The translations under genes were made by a program, and so were the position numbers. Below the pieces are notes generated by a model, which was given only the letters and a program-made list of their open reading frames with translations, was not told the DNA's origin and made no database searches. Shown here one piece after another: positions 44,666-54,284 of a stretch of DNA of 64,000 nt. Location: assembly GCA_900465915.1 (NCBI GenBank), contig UBKJ01000010.1:22117-86116 (forward strand), written 5' to 3'. Position 1 is the first letter of the stretch. Each line of letters begins with the position of its first letter. The stretch comes from Hyphomicrobiales bacterium. Lineage in GTDB: Bacteria; Pseudomonadota; Alphaproteobacteria; Rhizobiales; Rhizobiaceae.

Positions 44666-45622
44666 ATGACGGACGATTCCCTGCCCTTTGACGACGAACT
44701 CGAACGCGCGCGCGTGGCCTGGCTCTATTTCGTCGGCGGCCAGACGCAGCAGGAAATCGCGCAGCGCATGAACATCACCCGGCTCAAGGTCAACAAGATC
44801 ATCGGGCAGGTGCGCGATTCCGGCAATGTGCGCGTCGAGGTGGCGCTGCCGCTCAGCGACTGCGTCGAGCTGGCCGAGCAGGTCTCGGCCCGCTACGGGC
44901 TGGTGGAGACGCTGGTCACGCCGGATCTCGACGACTATATCGAGCAGAAGCGCGTCATCGGAACAGCCGCCGAAACCATGGTCTCGCCGCTGATCGACGG
45001 CCTCGACCTCGGCGTCGGCGTCGGCTCGGGCCGCACGCTCAGCTTCACCGCGCGGGCGCTGCGGGCGCGGCTCCGGCCGGAAAGCTGGGTGGTGGGGCTG
45101 ACCGGCGGCGTCACCAGCGGCTCGGCCACCAACACTTTCGAGGTCGCCACCACCTTCGCGCGCACGCTCGGCGTCGAGTGCCATTACCTGACCGCGCCGA
45201 TCTATTGCGTCAACCCGGAAAGCCGCGACGCGATCCTCCTCAACGAGGAGCTGACCGACGTGCTCGCCCGCACCGAGATCGCCGATGTCGGCCTCGTCTC
45301 CTGCGGCGCGCTGCTGGACGACACGTCGCTGACGCAGATCCGCGTGGTCAAGGACCATCTCGACACGGTGCTGCGGCTGGGCGCGGTGGGCGAGTTCATG
45401 GGCTGCTTCCTCGACGCGCAGGGCCGGCCCATCGACCATTTCCTCAACGATTCCATCATCGCGCTGCAACCCGACAAGATGCGGCTCAAGCCGGTGTCGG
45501 TGCTGGCCTCGGGCGGGCGCGACAAGATCCCGATCATCCGCGCCATCCTGCGCGCCGGCTATGTCAACCGCCTCGTCACCAACGAGACGGTGGCGCGCGC
45601 CCTGCTGCAAGGCCCGGCGTAA
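44666..45622 (+). CDS. SorC/DeoR family sugar-binding transcriptional regulator
   Basis: A 318-residue regulator: N-terminal helix-turn-helix (QTQQEIAQRMNITRLKVNKI, about 28-47) and a SorC-type sugar-phosphate-binding domain (residues about 60-315, with LGVGVGSGRTL and LTGGVTSG). SorC proteins, including the erythritol regulator EryD, sense phosphorylated sugars or polyols. The gene converges on the DhaKL-ABC importer operon, which would supply a phosphorylated triose or tetrose as inducer. A specific eryD assignment is not justified, because the erythritol enzyme genes are absent. Its probable operator lies at 51069-51086. Confidence 0.88.
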   Translation: MTDDSLPFDDELERARVAWLYFVGGQTQQEIAQRMNITRLKVNKIIGQVRDSGNVRVEVALPLSDCVELAEQVSARYGLVETLVTPDLDDYIEQKRVIGTAAETMVSPLIDGLDLGVGVGSGRTLSFTARALRARLRPESWVVGLTGGVTSGSATNTFEVATTFARTLGVECHYLTAPIYCVNPESRDAILLNEELTDVLARTEIADVGLVSCGALLDDTSLTQIRVVKDHLDTVLRLGAVGEFMGCFLDAQGRPIDHFLNDSIIALQPDKMRLKPVSVLASGGRDKIPIIRAILRAGYVNRLVTNETVARALLQGPA

Positions 45623-45643
45623 GCTAGAGTCCATCCTGTGATG

Positions 45644-45679
45644 CATGTCTCCCGAAACGTCGCCGCTTCGGGAGACATG
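45644..45679. terminator. Bidirectional stem-loop between SorC and DhaKL genes
   Basis: A perfect 13-bp inverted repeat (45644-45656 with 45667-45679, 10-nt loop) in the gap between the convergent genes. There is no T run, but its position suits termination in both directions. Confidence 0.65.
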
Positions 45680-45687
45680 TCTTCGCG

Positions 45688-47448
45688 TCAAGCCTGCGCC
45701 AGCGCGTCGGCCATGGCGCGCAGCACCACGAAGGTCGAGGCCGCGCCGGGGTCGACATGGCCGAGCGAGCGCTGGCCGAGCTTGGCGGAGCGGCCGCGCC
45801 GCGCCTCCATGTCGGCGGTGGCCTTCATGCCGGCCTCGGCGGCGTCGCGCGCCGCCTTCAGCGTTTCGAGCGTCGAGGCGCCGCCGGCGGCGGCCGCGCG
45901 GGCGGCTTCGGCGGCGGGGACCCAGGCGTCGATCATGGTCTTGTCGCCCGGCTCGGCGCGGCCGCGGTCGCGGATGCCCTGGCAGGCGGCGGCGATCCAG
46001 TCGGCCATGGCGCCGGCGTCGAGGTTGAGCCGTCCGCCCACCGCCGTGCCGGCGCGCAGGAAGGCCGTGGCGTAGAGCGGGCCGGACGAGGCGCCGACCG
46101 CGTCGAGGAAGGCGCGCGCCATGCGCTTGCAGGTGGCCTCGACGGTCTCGTCGCCGGCCGCGTCGTCCAGCGCCTTCTGCACCGCCTTCCAGCCGATCTC
46201 CATCGTCACGCCGTGGTCGCCGTCGCCGATGACGCCGTCGAGCTCGGACAGCCAGTCCTTCTCGGCCACGATCTGCGAGCCTGCGTTGCGCATCATGGCG
46301 CGGAAGATCGCGGGCGTCACGTCGCCCTCGGCGATCAGCTCGCGCGCCGGCTCGCGCCGGGCGGCGCTTTGCGCCTCGCCATGCGCCGGCTTGCCGCTGC
46401 GCCGGGCGGGGGCGGCGGATGTCTCGGCCGCGCCGACCGTCAGCGCCGGCGTGCGGCAGGGATGGTCGAGGAGCGCCTGCAGCGTGTCGTCGAGCTTGAT
46501 GAGCGTCACCGACGCGCCGGCCATCTCCAGCGAGGTGGCGTATTCGCCGACCCAGGAGGCGTGGATGCGCACGCCGAGCGCGTCGAGCCGCTGCTTGACC
46601 CGGCGGAAGATGACATAGAGCTCGAGCTGCGAGGTCGCGCCCAGCCCGTTGACCAGCACGCCGACGCGGTCGCCGGCGCCGAGCGCCAGCTCGCCGGTCA
46701 CCGCGTCCATCAGCGCGTCGGTGACCTGGTCGGCGGGGGCGAGCTTCTCGCGGCGGATGCCGGGCTCGCCATGCAGGCCCATGCCGATCTCCATGTCCTC
46801 GGCGCCGATGGTGAAATTGGGCTTGCCGGTCTGCGGCAGCGAGCAGGGGCTGAGCGCCACGCCCATGGAGCGGGTGGCCTCGTTGGCGGCGCGCGCCAGC
46901 GCCTCGACGCGGGCCAGCGGCTCGCCGAGATCGGCCGCGGCGCCCGCGACCTTGAACACGAAGAAATCGCCGGCGATGCCGCGCCGCTCGCCCTTGCGGT
47001 CGGCGGGCGCGGAGGCGACGTCGTCGGTGACGGCCACATGGCGCACGGGCACGCCGCTGGCCGCCAGCTCCTCGGCGGCCATGGTGAAGTTCAGCACGTC
47101 GCCGGTATAGTTGCCGTAGAGCATCAGCACGCCCGCGCCGCCTTCGGCGGCTTCGGCGGCCTCCACGATATGGGCGGGCGAGGGCGAGGCGAAGACGTTG
47201 CCCACGGCCGCCGCGTCGGCGAGGCCGCGCCCGACATAGCCGGCGAAGGCCGGCTCGTGCCCGGAGCCGCCGCCGACGACGACGGCCACCTTGCCGTCGC
47301 GCGGGCCGTCGACGGCCACCACCGCGCGGCCGGTGCGGCCTTCCACGCGCAGCATGTCCGGATGGGCCGCGACCATGCCCTCGATCATCTCGGGAATGAT
47401 GTTTTCGGGATCGTTGATCAGCTTCTTGGTTCTGGCTTGTTCGCTCAT
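45688..47448 (-). CDS. Fused dihydroxyacetone-type kinase (DhaK-DhaL)
   Basis: A 586-residue kinase. The DhaK domain (about 8-340) has VGGGSGHEPAFAGYVG near residue 58 and H226 in GMGLHGEPG, the histidine that binds the keto substrate covalently. A linker near 350-380 leads to the DhaL nucleotide-binding domain, with GDGDHGVTM carrying the Mg-binding aspartates and ASSGPLYATAFLRAG. Fused forms use ATP rather than a PTS partner. The substrate may be dihydroxyacetone or a tetrulose such as erythrulose. ATG 47448 has GGAAAG six bases upstream. It is the last gene of the importer operon, so it phosphorylates what the transporter brings in, or a product of it. Confidence 0.92.
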   Translation of the reverse strand: MSEQARTKKLINDPENIIPEMIEGMVAAHPDMLRVEGRTGRAVVAVDGPRDGKVAVVVGGGSGHEPAFAGYVGRGLADAAAVGNVFASPSPAHIVEAAEAAEGGAGVLMLYGNYTGDVLNFTMAAEELAASGVPVRHVAVTDDVASAPADRKGERRGIAGDFFVFKVAGAAADLGEPLARVEALARAANEATRSMGVALSPCSLPQTGKPNFTIGAEDMEIGMGLHGEPGIRREKLAPADQVTDALMDAVTGELALGAGDRVGVLVNGLGATSQLELYVIFRRVKQRLDALGVRIHASWVGEYATSLEMAGASVTLIKLDDTLQALLDHPCRTPALTVGAAETSAAPARRSGKPAHGEAQSAARREPARELIAEGDVTPAIFRAMMRNAGSQIVAEKDWLSELDGVIGDGDHGVTMEIGWKAVQKALDDAAGDETVEATCKRMARAFLDAVGASSGPLYATAFLRAGTAVGGRLNLDAGAMADWIAAACQGIRDRGRAEPGDKTMIDAWVPAAEAARAAAAGGASTLETLKAARDAAEAGMKATADMEARRGRSAKLGQRSLGHVDPGAASTFVVLRAMADALAQA

Positions 47449-47470
47449 GGCTTCTTTCCGAGGGGCTGTC

Positions 47471-48436
47471 TTATGCGGCTTCCTGGCGCAGATATCGGCG
47501 CGAGACGGCGTCGAAGGAGATCGCCAGGACCACGATGGCGCCCGAGACGACGCCCTGCCAATAGGGCGAGACGCCGAAAAGGACAATGATGTTTTCGATG
47601 ATGGCGATGATGCCCGCGCCGATGATGGCGCCGAAGGGGCTGCCGACGCCGCCGGTGGTGGCGACGCCGCCGATGACCGAGGCCGCGATGGGCGCGAGCA
47701 CCCAGGTGTCGCCGATGGAGGGCTGCGCCGTGCCGAGGCGCGCCACCATCAGCACGCCCGCCAGCGCGGCCAGCGTTCCCGCCATGACGAAGACCACGAC
47801 GCGCACCCGGTCGACGCCGATGCCCAGCATGCGCGCGGCGGCGCGGTTGTTGCCGACGGCGTAGATATAGCGGCCGAAGGGCGTCTTGAGCATCAGGAAG
47901 GTGCTGAAAGCCAGCACGGCCAGCATGATCAGGAAGGGGATCGGCACGCCGAACAGGTCGCCGCGGCCGAGGAACTGCACGTTCTGCGGAATGCCGGTGA
48001 TGGCGACGCCGCGCGTCAGCACCAGGTTGGCGCCGCCATAGACGCCCGCCGTGCCGATGGTCAGCACCAGCGAATGCAGCCGCAGCGCGGTGACGAGCAG
48101 GCCGTTGACGAGGCCGAGCGCCGCGCCGAGCACGAGCGCCAGCGCCATGGCCGCATAGGGCGGGAAGCCGAGCCGCATCATCAATATGCCGCAGACCACG
48201 CCGCAGAGGCCGCCGATGACGCCGAGCGACAGGTCGAGCTCGCCTAGCACCATCAGCGTCGACTGGGCGATGGTGACGAGGCCGACGAAGGCCAGCCCGC
48301 GCGCGATGACCGACATGTTGTAGGGCGTGAGGAAATAGGGCGACAGCGCGGCCGAGACGGCGAAGATCGCCACCAGCGCCACGAAGACGCCCGCGAGCGG
48401 GTTGCGCACGAGCGCTGCGAGGGGTCTAGACTGCAT
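47471..48436 (-). CDS. Ribose-type sugar ABC transporter permease
   Basis: A 321-residue BPD_transp_2 permease with about eight to ten hydrophobic segments. The family segments LMVLGELDLSLGVIGGLCG and AVGNNRAAARMLGI are present. Its start overlaps the end of the ATPase gene by 11 bases (48426-48436). It works with that ATPase and with the binding protein encoded first in this minus-strand operon. Its substrate should be the sugar or ketose phosphorylated by the DhaKL fusion. Confidence 0.92.
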   Translation of the reverse strand: MQSRPLAALVRNPLAGVFVALVAIFAVSAALSPYFLTPYNMSVIARGLAFVGLVTIAQSTLMVLGELDLSLGVIGGLCGVVCGILMMRLGFPPYAAMALALVLGAALGLVNGLLVTALRLHSLVLTIGTAGVYGGANLVLTRGVAITGIPQNVQFLGRGDLFGVPIPFLIMLAVLAFSTFLMLKTPFGRYIYAVGNNRAAARMLGIGVDRVRVVVFVMAGTLAALAGVLMVARLGTAQPSIGDTWVLAPIAASVIGGVATTGGVGSPFGAIIGAGIIAIIENIIVLFGVSPYWQGVVSGAIVVLAISFDAVSRRYLRQEAA

Positions 48437-49925
48437 CGGTGCTGATCTCCGTTCCGAATATGGCGCCCACGAGGGTTTCGGTGCTCGCGGCGGCGGTGTC
48501 GAACGCGCCGGTGATGCGCCCGTTATGCATGGTGACGATGCGGCTCGAGCATTTCCTCAGCTCGTTGATCTCCGAGGAGACGAGGATGACGCCGACGCCC
48601 TCCTCGGCCAGCCGCTTCATGATGCGGTAGATTTCCGTCTTGGTCTGGATGTCGATGCCCTTGGTCGGCTCGTCGAAGATGAGGATGCGCGGGCGCGTGG
48701 CCATGGCGCGGCCGATGATGGCCTTCTGCTGGTTGCCGCCCGACAGATGCGCGATGCGCTTGCCCATGCCGGCGGTGCGGATGCCGTAATCCTCGATGAT
48801 CTTGCCGACCTCGGCGCGCTCGCGCCCGGCGTCGATGCCGAAGGGGCCCGACGTCAGCGACAGGATCGACAGGCCGATATTCTCGCGCACCGACAGCATG
48901 GGGAAGATGCCGTGATGCTTGCGCTCCTCCGACAGGTACAGCATGCCGTTCCTGACCGAGCGGCGCGTGTCGTTGAGCCGCCACGGCGCGCCCTCGACCG
49001 TCACATGGCCGGCGGCAGCCTTGAGATAACCGAAGATCGTCTGCATGACCTCCGAGCGCCCCGCGCCGACGAGCCCCGCGAAGCCGAGGATCTCGCCGCG
49101 GCGCAAATCGAAGCTCACGTCGTGGAAGCGCGGGCCGGACAGGCCGCGCACCTCCATCAGCGCCGGCCCGACCGGGACCTGCGGGCGGAAATGCTCCTCG
49201 AAGGTGATGTGGCGGCCCGACATGGCGCGGATCAGGTCGGCCTCGCCGATGTCGGCGACGCGGCCGCTCTCGACCTTCTCGCCGTTGCGCAGCACGGTGT
49301 AGTCGTCGCCGATCTCGAACACCTCCTCCATCTTGTGGCTGATGAAGACGATGGCGTGGTCGCGGTCGAGGAAGCCGCGGATGACCTTGAAGACGCGCTC
49401 CACCTCGACCCGCGTCAGCGAGGAGGTCGGCTCGTCGAGGATCAGCACCTTCATCTCGACATTGGTCGAGGCGCGGGCGATCTGCAGCAATTGCTGGTCG
49501 GAGACCGAGATATGGGCTGCCAGATCCTGCGGGCGGGCCTCGATGCCGAAGCGGTCGAGATAGGCCTGCGCCTCGCGCATCAGGGCGCGCCGGTCCACCG
49601 TGGCGCCGCCGTGGCCGGTGCGGTTGAAGGGCATGAACAGGTTTTCCGCCACGCTCATCTGCGGAAACAGGTTCAGCTCCTGCGGCACATAGGCCACCTT
49701 GCGGTAGAGCTCCGGCGCCTCGGCCGGGTCGCGCCCGTCGATGAGGATTTTTCCGCGGCTGGGGCGGTCGGTGCCGGTCAGGATCTTGACCAGGGTCGAC
49801 TTGCCGGCGCCGTTCTCCCCGGCCAGGATATGGGTGCGCCCCAGCTCGATGGCGAGGTCGACGCCGTCGAGCGCGGTCACGCCCGGAAAATCGCGGCCGA
49901 GGCCGTGCGCTTCGAGATAAGCCAT
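48426..49925 (-). CDS. Ribose-type sugar ABC transporter ATPase
   Basis: A 499-residue double ATPase (RbsA/XylG type). The first half has Walker A GENGAGKS (36-43) and the signature-like ISVSDQQLLQIARA; the second has HLSGGNQQKAIIGRAM and LIFDEPTKGIDIQTK. It energises the permease encoded by the overlapping downstream gene. MAYLEAHGLGRDFPGV is a normal family start. It shares overall design with the importer at 5589-9108, but the two sets are clearly different paralogues. Confidence 0.93.
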   Translation of the reverse strand: MAYLEAHGLGRDFPGVTALDGVDLAIELGRTHILAGENGAGKSTLVKILTGTDRPSRGKILIDGRDPAEAPELYRKVAYVPQELNLFPQMSVAENLFMPFNRTGHGGATVDRRALMREAQAYLDRFGIEARPQDLAAHISVSDQQLLQIARASTNVEMKVLILDEPTSSLTRVEVERVFKVIRGFLDRDHAIVFISHKMEEVFEIGDDYTVLRNGEKVESGRVADIGEADLIRAMSGRHITFEEHFRPQVPVGPALMEVRGLSGPRFHDVSFDLRRGEILGFAGLVGAGRSEVMQTIFGYLKAAAGHVTVEGAPWRLNDTRRSVRNGMLYLSEERKHHGIFPMLSVRENIGLSILSLTSGPFGIDAGRERAEVGKIIEDYGIRTAGMGKRIAHLSGGNQQKAIIGRAMATRPRILIFDEPTKGIDIQTKTEIYRIMKRLAEEGVGVILVSSEINELRKCSSRIVTMHNGRITGAFDTAAASTETLVGAIFGTEISTDAV

Positions 49926-49980
49926 AGCGAGCCTTTCTGGACGGCGGGAAAGGCCGCCCGGCGCGGGGGCGCCGGACGGG

Positions 49981-50011
49981 GGGAGCCGTCGCGGGGAGGC
50001 GGGCGGCTCCC
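49981..50011 (-). other. Stem-loop after binding-protein gene
   Basis: An 8-bp perfect stem (49981-49988 with 50004-50011, 15-nt loop) just downstream of the binding-protein stop and before the ATPase gene on the minus strand. A second GC-rich pairing lies beside it at about 49955-49980. Confidence 0.5.
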
Positions 50012-50022
50012 GAAAGGCCGGC

Positions 50023-50970
50023 TTACTTGCCGACGTTGTCCTTGGTGAGGAAGGCGTTTCCGGTGTCGATATAGCCCGGAACCGGCGCGCCGGTGGCCTG
50101 CGCCCACAGCATCATCACCGACCAGTAGCCCTGCAATTCGGGCTGCGAGGCGGAGGAGGAGTCGGCGACGCCGTTGCGGATCATGTCGAGCATCTCCGGC
50201 AGGTTGTCGAGGCCGACCAGCGTGACCTTGCCCTGCTTGCCGGCTTCGACGATGGCCTGGCCGATGCCGATCGGGCCGGCGGCGTCCGAGGCCACCCAGC
50301 CCTTGAGGTCGGGATGGGCCTGCATGATGGCGGCCGCCTGCTGCTGCGCGGTGGCGATGCTGTCGTTGTCGATGCCCTCGGCCACGACCTTGATGTCGGG
50401 ATGCTCGGCGAAGACCTTGCGGTGGCAGTCGGCGCGGATGGCGTGGTTGGGGGCGGTCGGCACGCCCATCATGATGGCCACCTCGCCCTTGCCGCCGAGG
50501 ATCTCGACCAGGCGGTTGGCGGCGATCTTGGCCTGCTCGCAGAAGTCCGAGCCGATATGGGTGATGTTCATGCCTTCCGGCGGCACGCTGTCGAACAGCA
50601 CCAGCGGGATCTTCTGGCTCTGCGCCTCCTCGAGCGAGGCGCGGTTGCCGGACGGGTCGAGAAGGTCGATGGCGAGGCCGTCGGGATGGGTGGCGAGCGC
50701 GCTGTCGAGGATCTGGTTCTGCTGCACGACGTCGGCGGCCTGCGGGGCGGAATAGACGATCTCGACATCGGCGCCGGTCTGGGCCTTCAACGCCTTGGCG
50801 GCGGCCTGCGCGCCGTCGTTGACCTTGTCGAACCAGGGATGCACGACCTTCGGCACGACGACGAAGCGGTAGCTGTCCTTCTTGACCGCGCCGGGCGCGG
50901 CGTCCTGGGCGAAGGCGGCCACGGGCAGCATGAGCGCGGCGCAGGCCAGGGCTGTGGCGAGTTTTTTCAT
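50023..50970 (-). CDS. Ribose-type sugar ABC transporter, substrate-binding protein
   Basis: A 315-residue periplasmic binding protein with signal peptide MKKLATALACAALMLPVAAF and cleavage near AFA|QD. The body has YRFVVVPKVVHPWFDKVNDG at the start of the peripla_BP_4 domain and VTLVGLDNLPEMLDMIRNGV near the hinge. GGAGG lies five to six bases before ATG 50970. It is the first gene of the importer-kinase operon, behind a promoter with a probable SorC operator. The ligand is likely a ketose or polyol. Confidence 0.92.
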   Translation of the reverse strand: MKKLATALACAALMLPVAAFAQDAAPGAVKKDSYRFVVVPKVVHPWFDKVNDGAQAAAKALKAQTGADVEIVYSAPQAADVVQQNQILDSALATHPDGLAIDLLDPSGNRASLEEAQSQKIPLVLFDSVPPEGMNITHIGSDFCEQAKIAANRLVEILGGKGEVAIMMGVPTAPNHAIRADCHRKVFAEHPDIKVVAEGIDNDSIATAQQQAAAIMQAHPDLKGWVASDAAGPIGIGQAIVEAGKQGKVTLVGLDNLPEMLDMIRNGVADSSSASQPELQGYWSVMMLWAQATGAPVPGYIDTGNAFLTKDNVGK

Positions 50971-51058
50971 GAATTCCTCCCGAAATGACGCATGACCGGA
51001 CCGGCCATGCCGAATTGGTCGCGATGGCGAGCGCTCTCTGTCCCCGCCCGCAATTGGA

Positions 51059-51087
51059 CTCATACACATGTAATTTCATTTTTACAA
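51059..51087 (-). promoter_or_regulatory. Promoter and candidate SorC operator of the importer-kinase operon
   Basis: On the minus strand TTGTAA (51087-51082) and TATGAG (51064-51059) are 17 bp apart. An inverted repeat TGTAA-N8-TTACA (51069-51086) covers the -35 and spacer. The AT-rich setting contrasts with the surrounding sequence. A role for the SorC protein encoded at the other end of the cluster is inferred. Confidence 0.55.
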
Positions 51088-51167
51088 TAGTTTTTCATTG
51101 GGCGATGGGAAGCGCTCGGCGGGACGGCAGGCGGCCGTTTCGATGCGGGATGGTGGAAGATCGGCGC

Positions 51168-54100
51168 TTACGGCGCCGGCGAGACCGCCTCCGGCGCGTC
51201 CTTCGCCTCGGCCGCGGCGGAATGGTCGGCGGCGATCAGCATGTAGACGGCGGGGACGACGAACAGGGTGAACAGCGTGCCGATGGTCAGGCCGCTCGCG
51301 ATCACCAGGCCCATGTTGAAGCGCGACACCGCGCCGGCGCCGCTGGCGGTGATCAGCGGGGCCACGCCCAGCACCATCGCCGCCGTGGTCATCAGGATCG
51401 GGCGCAGGCGGATGCCGCAGGCCTGTTCGATGGCCTCGCGCTTGGACTTGCCGTGATGCTGGAGATCGTTGGCGAATTCGACGATCAGGATGCCGTGCTT
51501 GCTGATCAGCCCCATCAGCGTCACCAGCCCCACCTCGGTGTAGATGTTGAGGCTGGCCCCGCCGACGCCGACATTGATGAAGAGCAGCGCGCCGGCGATC
51601 GACATCGGCACCGAGACCAGGATCACCACCGGATCGCGGAAGCTCTCGAACAGCGCCGCCAGCGCCAGATAGATGATGATCAGCGCGAAGGCGAAGGTGG
51701 TGACGAAGCCCGAGGATTCCTGCATATATTGCCGCGACAGCCCGCCATAGTCGACCGAATAGCCCTGCGGCAGGGTGCGCTTGGCGAGGTCCTGGAGATA
51801 TTGCAGCGCCTCGGCCTGCGACACGCCCGGCATGGCCACGCCCTGGATGGTGGCGCTGTTGAGCTGCTGGAAATGGTTGATCGATTCCGGGATCGCCTTT
51901 GTCTCGATCGTCGCCACCGCCGACAGCGGCACGGGCACGCCGTTCACGGTGGCGACATAATAGTTCATGAGCTGGTCGACATTGAGCCGGCTCTGCTGGC
52001 GCACCTGCGGGATGACCTTATAGGAGCGGTCGTCGAGGCTGAAATAATTGACGTAGCCGCCGCCCAGCATGCCGCCCAGCGCCGCGCCGACGTCGCTCAT
52101 GGTCAGGCCGAGCTGGGCCGTCTTGTCGCGGTCGATGCGCACCGTCGCCTGCGGGCTGTCGATCTTGAGGTCGCTGTCGAGGAAGATGAAGCGGCCGCTC
52201 TTCTGCGCCTCCTGCAAAAAGCCCTGCGCCACCGCGTCCAATTGCTCGAAGGCGTTGGTGGTGCTGAGCACGAACTGGATCGGCAGGCCCTGGCTGCCCG
52301 GCAGCGGCGGCAGCTGGATCGCCGCCACGCGCTCGCCGGCCACCGCGTTCAATTCCTGTTGCAGCACGGGCTGGAGCTGGTTGGTGGTCTGCTTGCGCTG
52401 GTCCCACGGCTTCAGCACCAGGCCGGCGATGGAGGTGCCCGGCGCGTCGATCTGGAACACATGCGCGCTTTCGGGATGTTTCGACAGGATTTCATAGACC
52501 TGCCGCGAATAGAGAAGTTTCTGCTGCAAGGTGGCGTTGGCGGCGGGTGTCGAGGAGGCGACGATCAGGCCGGCGTCCTCCTGCGGGGCCAGCTCGCTCT
52601 GCGCGCCGGCGTAGAGGAAATAGATGCTGCCCAAAACGATGACGGCGAAGGTCGCGGTGACCGGGATATAGCCGAGGCTGCCGTGCAGCCAGCGCTCGTA
52701 GCGCCCGCGCAGGCGCTCGAAATTGCGGTCGACGAAATCGACGAAGCGCTCCTGCCAGCCGGGATTCTCGTGGTTGTGCGGCTTGAGGATGCGCGAGCAC
52801 ATCATCGGCGACAGCGTCAGCGCCACCACGGCCGAGACGGTGACCGCGCCGACCAGCGTGAAGGCGAATTCGGTGAACAGCGCGCCCGTCAGCCCGCCCT
52901 GGAAGCCGATCGGCACATAGACCGCGATCAGCACCACCGTCATGGCGATAATCGGCCCGCCCAGCTCGCGCGCCGCCATGATCGCGGCTTGCGCGGGCGC
53001 GACACCTTCGTCGAGATGGCGGTTGACGTTCTCGACCACGATGATGGCGTCGTCCACCACCAGCCCGATGGCCAGCACCAGCGCCAGCAGCGTCAGAAGG
53101 TTGATCGAGAAGCCGAACAAAAGCATCAGCGCGAAGGTGCCGACCAGCGACAGCGGGATGGCGACGGTCGGGATCACCACCGAGCGCCACGAGCCCAGGA
53201 AGGCGAAGATGACCAGCGTGACGATGACCAGCGCCTCGCCCAGCGTCTGGATCACCTCGTTTATGGAGCTGTTCACGAAATCGGTGGAATCGTAGACGAT
53301 GGCCCCGCGCAACCCGTCGGGCAGTTGCGCGCGGATTTCGGGAAAGGCGGCGCGCACCCCGGCGATGACGTTGAGCAGGTTGGCGCCCGGCGCCACCTGG
53401 ATGCCGATATAGACCGCCTGCTTGCCGTCGAAGGCGACCTGCGATTCATAGTCGTCGGCGCCCAGCGTCACATTGGCCACGTCGCTGAGCCGCACGATGG
53501 CGCCGCCGCTCTGCTTGACGATCAGGTTGCGGAACTCCTCGGCGCTGTGCAGGCTGGTCGAGGCGGTGAGGTTGACCTGCACCATCTGGCCCTTGGTGGT
53601 GCCGAGGCCGGCGATATAGTCGTTGCGCTGCAGCACGTTGGCGATGTCGGTGGCGGTGAGGCCGTAGGCGGCGAGCCGGGCCGGGTCGAGCCAGGCGCGC
53701 AGCGCGAAATTCTGCCCGCCCAGCACCTCCGCCGTCTGCACGCCCTGCACGGCCTGGAGCTTGGGCTGCACCACGCGCACCAGATAGTCGGTGATCTTGT
53801 TGCGCGGCAGCACGTCGCTGTCGAAGCCCATATACATGGCGTCGACGGTCTGGCCGACCTTGACCGTCAGCACCGGCTGCTGCGTGCCGGAGGGAAGCTG
53901 GTTGATGACCGAGGCCACCTTGGTGTTGATCTCGGTCAGCGCCTTGTCGGCGTCGTAGTTGAGCCGCAGGTAGACGGTGATGGTGTTGACGCCGGTCTGG
54001 CTGGTCGAGCTCATATAGTCGATGCCGTTGGCCTGCGCGATGGCGTTCTCGAGCGGCGTGGCGATGAAGCCGGCGATGGTGCTCGGGTCCGCGCCGTAAT

Positions 54101-54251
54101 AGGTGGTGGTGACGGTGACGACGGTGTTCTCGGTGCGCGGATATTGCAGCACCGGCAGCGAGCCGGTGGCGCGCAGGCCCAGGACCAGGATGACGAGGCT
54201 GATGACCACGGCGAGCACGGGCCGGCGGATGAAGATGTCGGTGAAGTTCAT
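51168..54251 (-). CDS. RND multidrug efflux pump, inner-membrane subunit
   Basis: A 1027-residue HAE1-type RND transporter with twelve membrane helices and two large periplasmic loops, MNFTDIFIRRPVLAVVISLV at the start. The proton-relay aspartates are D400 and D401 in GLVVDDAIIVVENV. The periplasmic segment YGADPSTIAGFIATPLENAI and the C-terminal LRPILMTTAAMVLGVAPL are typical. It expels drugs or other toxic compounds together with the adaptor encoded 33 bp upstream. No outer-membrane TolC-type gene follows, so the pump must borrow one. Confidence 0.94.
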   Translation of the reverse strand: MNFTDIFIRRPVLAVVISLVILVLGLRATGSLPVLQYPRTENTVVTVTTTYYGADPSTIAGFIATPLENAIAQANGIDYMSSTSQTGVNTITVYLRLNYDADKALTEINTKVASVINQLPSGTQQPVLTVKVGQTVDAMYMGFDSDVLPRNKITDYLVRVVQPKLQAVQGVQTAEVLGGQNFALRAWLDPARLAAYGLTATDIANVLQRNDYIAGLGTTKGQMVQVNLTASTSLHSAEEFRNLIVKQSGGAIVRLSDVANVTLGADDYESQVAFDGKQAVYIGIQVAPGANLLNVIAGVRAAFPEIRAQLPDGLRGAIVYDSTDFVNSSINEVIQTLGEALVIVTLVIFAFLGSWRSVVIPTVAIPLSLVGTFALMLLFGFSINLLTLLALVLAIGLVVDDAIIVVENVNRHLDEGVAPAQAAIMAARELGGPIIAMTVVLIAVYVPIGFQGGLTGALFTEFAFTLVGAVTVSAVVALTLSPMMCSRILKPHNHENPGWQERFVDFVDRNFERLRGRYERWLHGSLGYIPVTATFAVIVLGSIYFLYAGAQSELAPQEDAGLIVASSTPAANATLQQKLLYSRQVYEILSKHPESAHVFQIDAPGTSIAGLVLKPWDQRKQTTNQLQPVLQQELNAVAGERVAAIQLPPLPGSQGLPIQFVLSTTNAFEQLDAVAQGFLQEAQKSGRFIFLDSDLKIDSPQATVRIDRDKTAQLGLTMSDVGAALGGMLGGGYVNYFSLDDRSYKVIPQVRQQSRLNVDQLMNYYVATVNGVPVPLSAVATIETKAIPESINHFQQLNSATIQGVAMPGVSQAEALQYLQDLAKRTLPQGYSVDYGGLSRQYMQESSGFVTTFAFALIIIYLALAALFESFRDPVVILVSVPMSIAGALLFINVGVGGASLNIYTEVGLVTLMGLISKHGILIVEFANDLQHHGKSKREAIEQACGIRLRPILMTTAAMVLGVAPLITASGAGAVSRFNMGLVIASGLTIGTLFTLFVVPAVYMLIAADHSAAAEAKDAPEAVSPAP

Positions 54252-54284
54252 CGCGTCCCTCCTTTCCGCCCGAAATGGCCTGCG

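Noticed and set aside
44666..45622. Calling the SorC regulator eryD and the kinase part of an erythritol locus
   Set aside because: The erythritol kinase, dehydrogenase and isomerase genes are not in the window, so only the SorC family call is supported.
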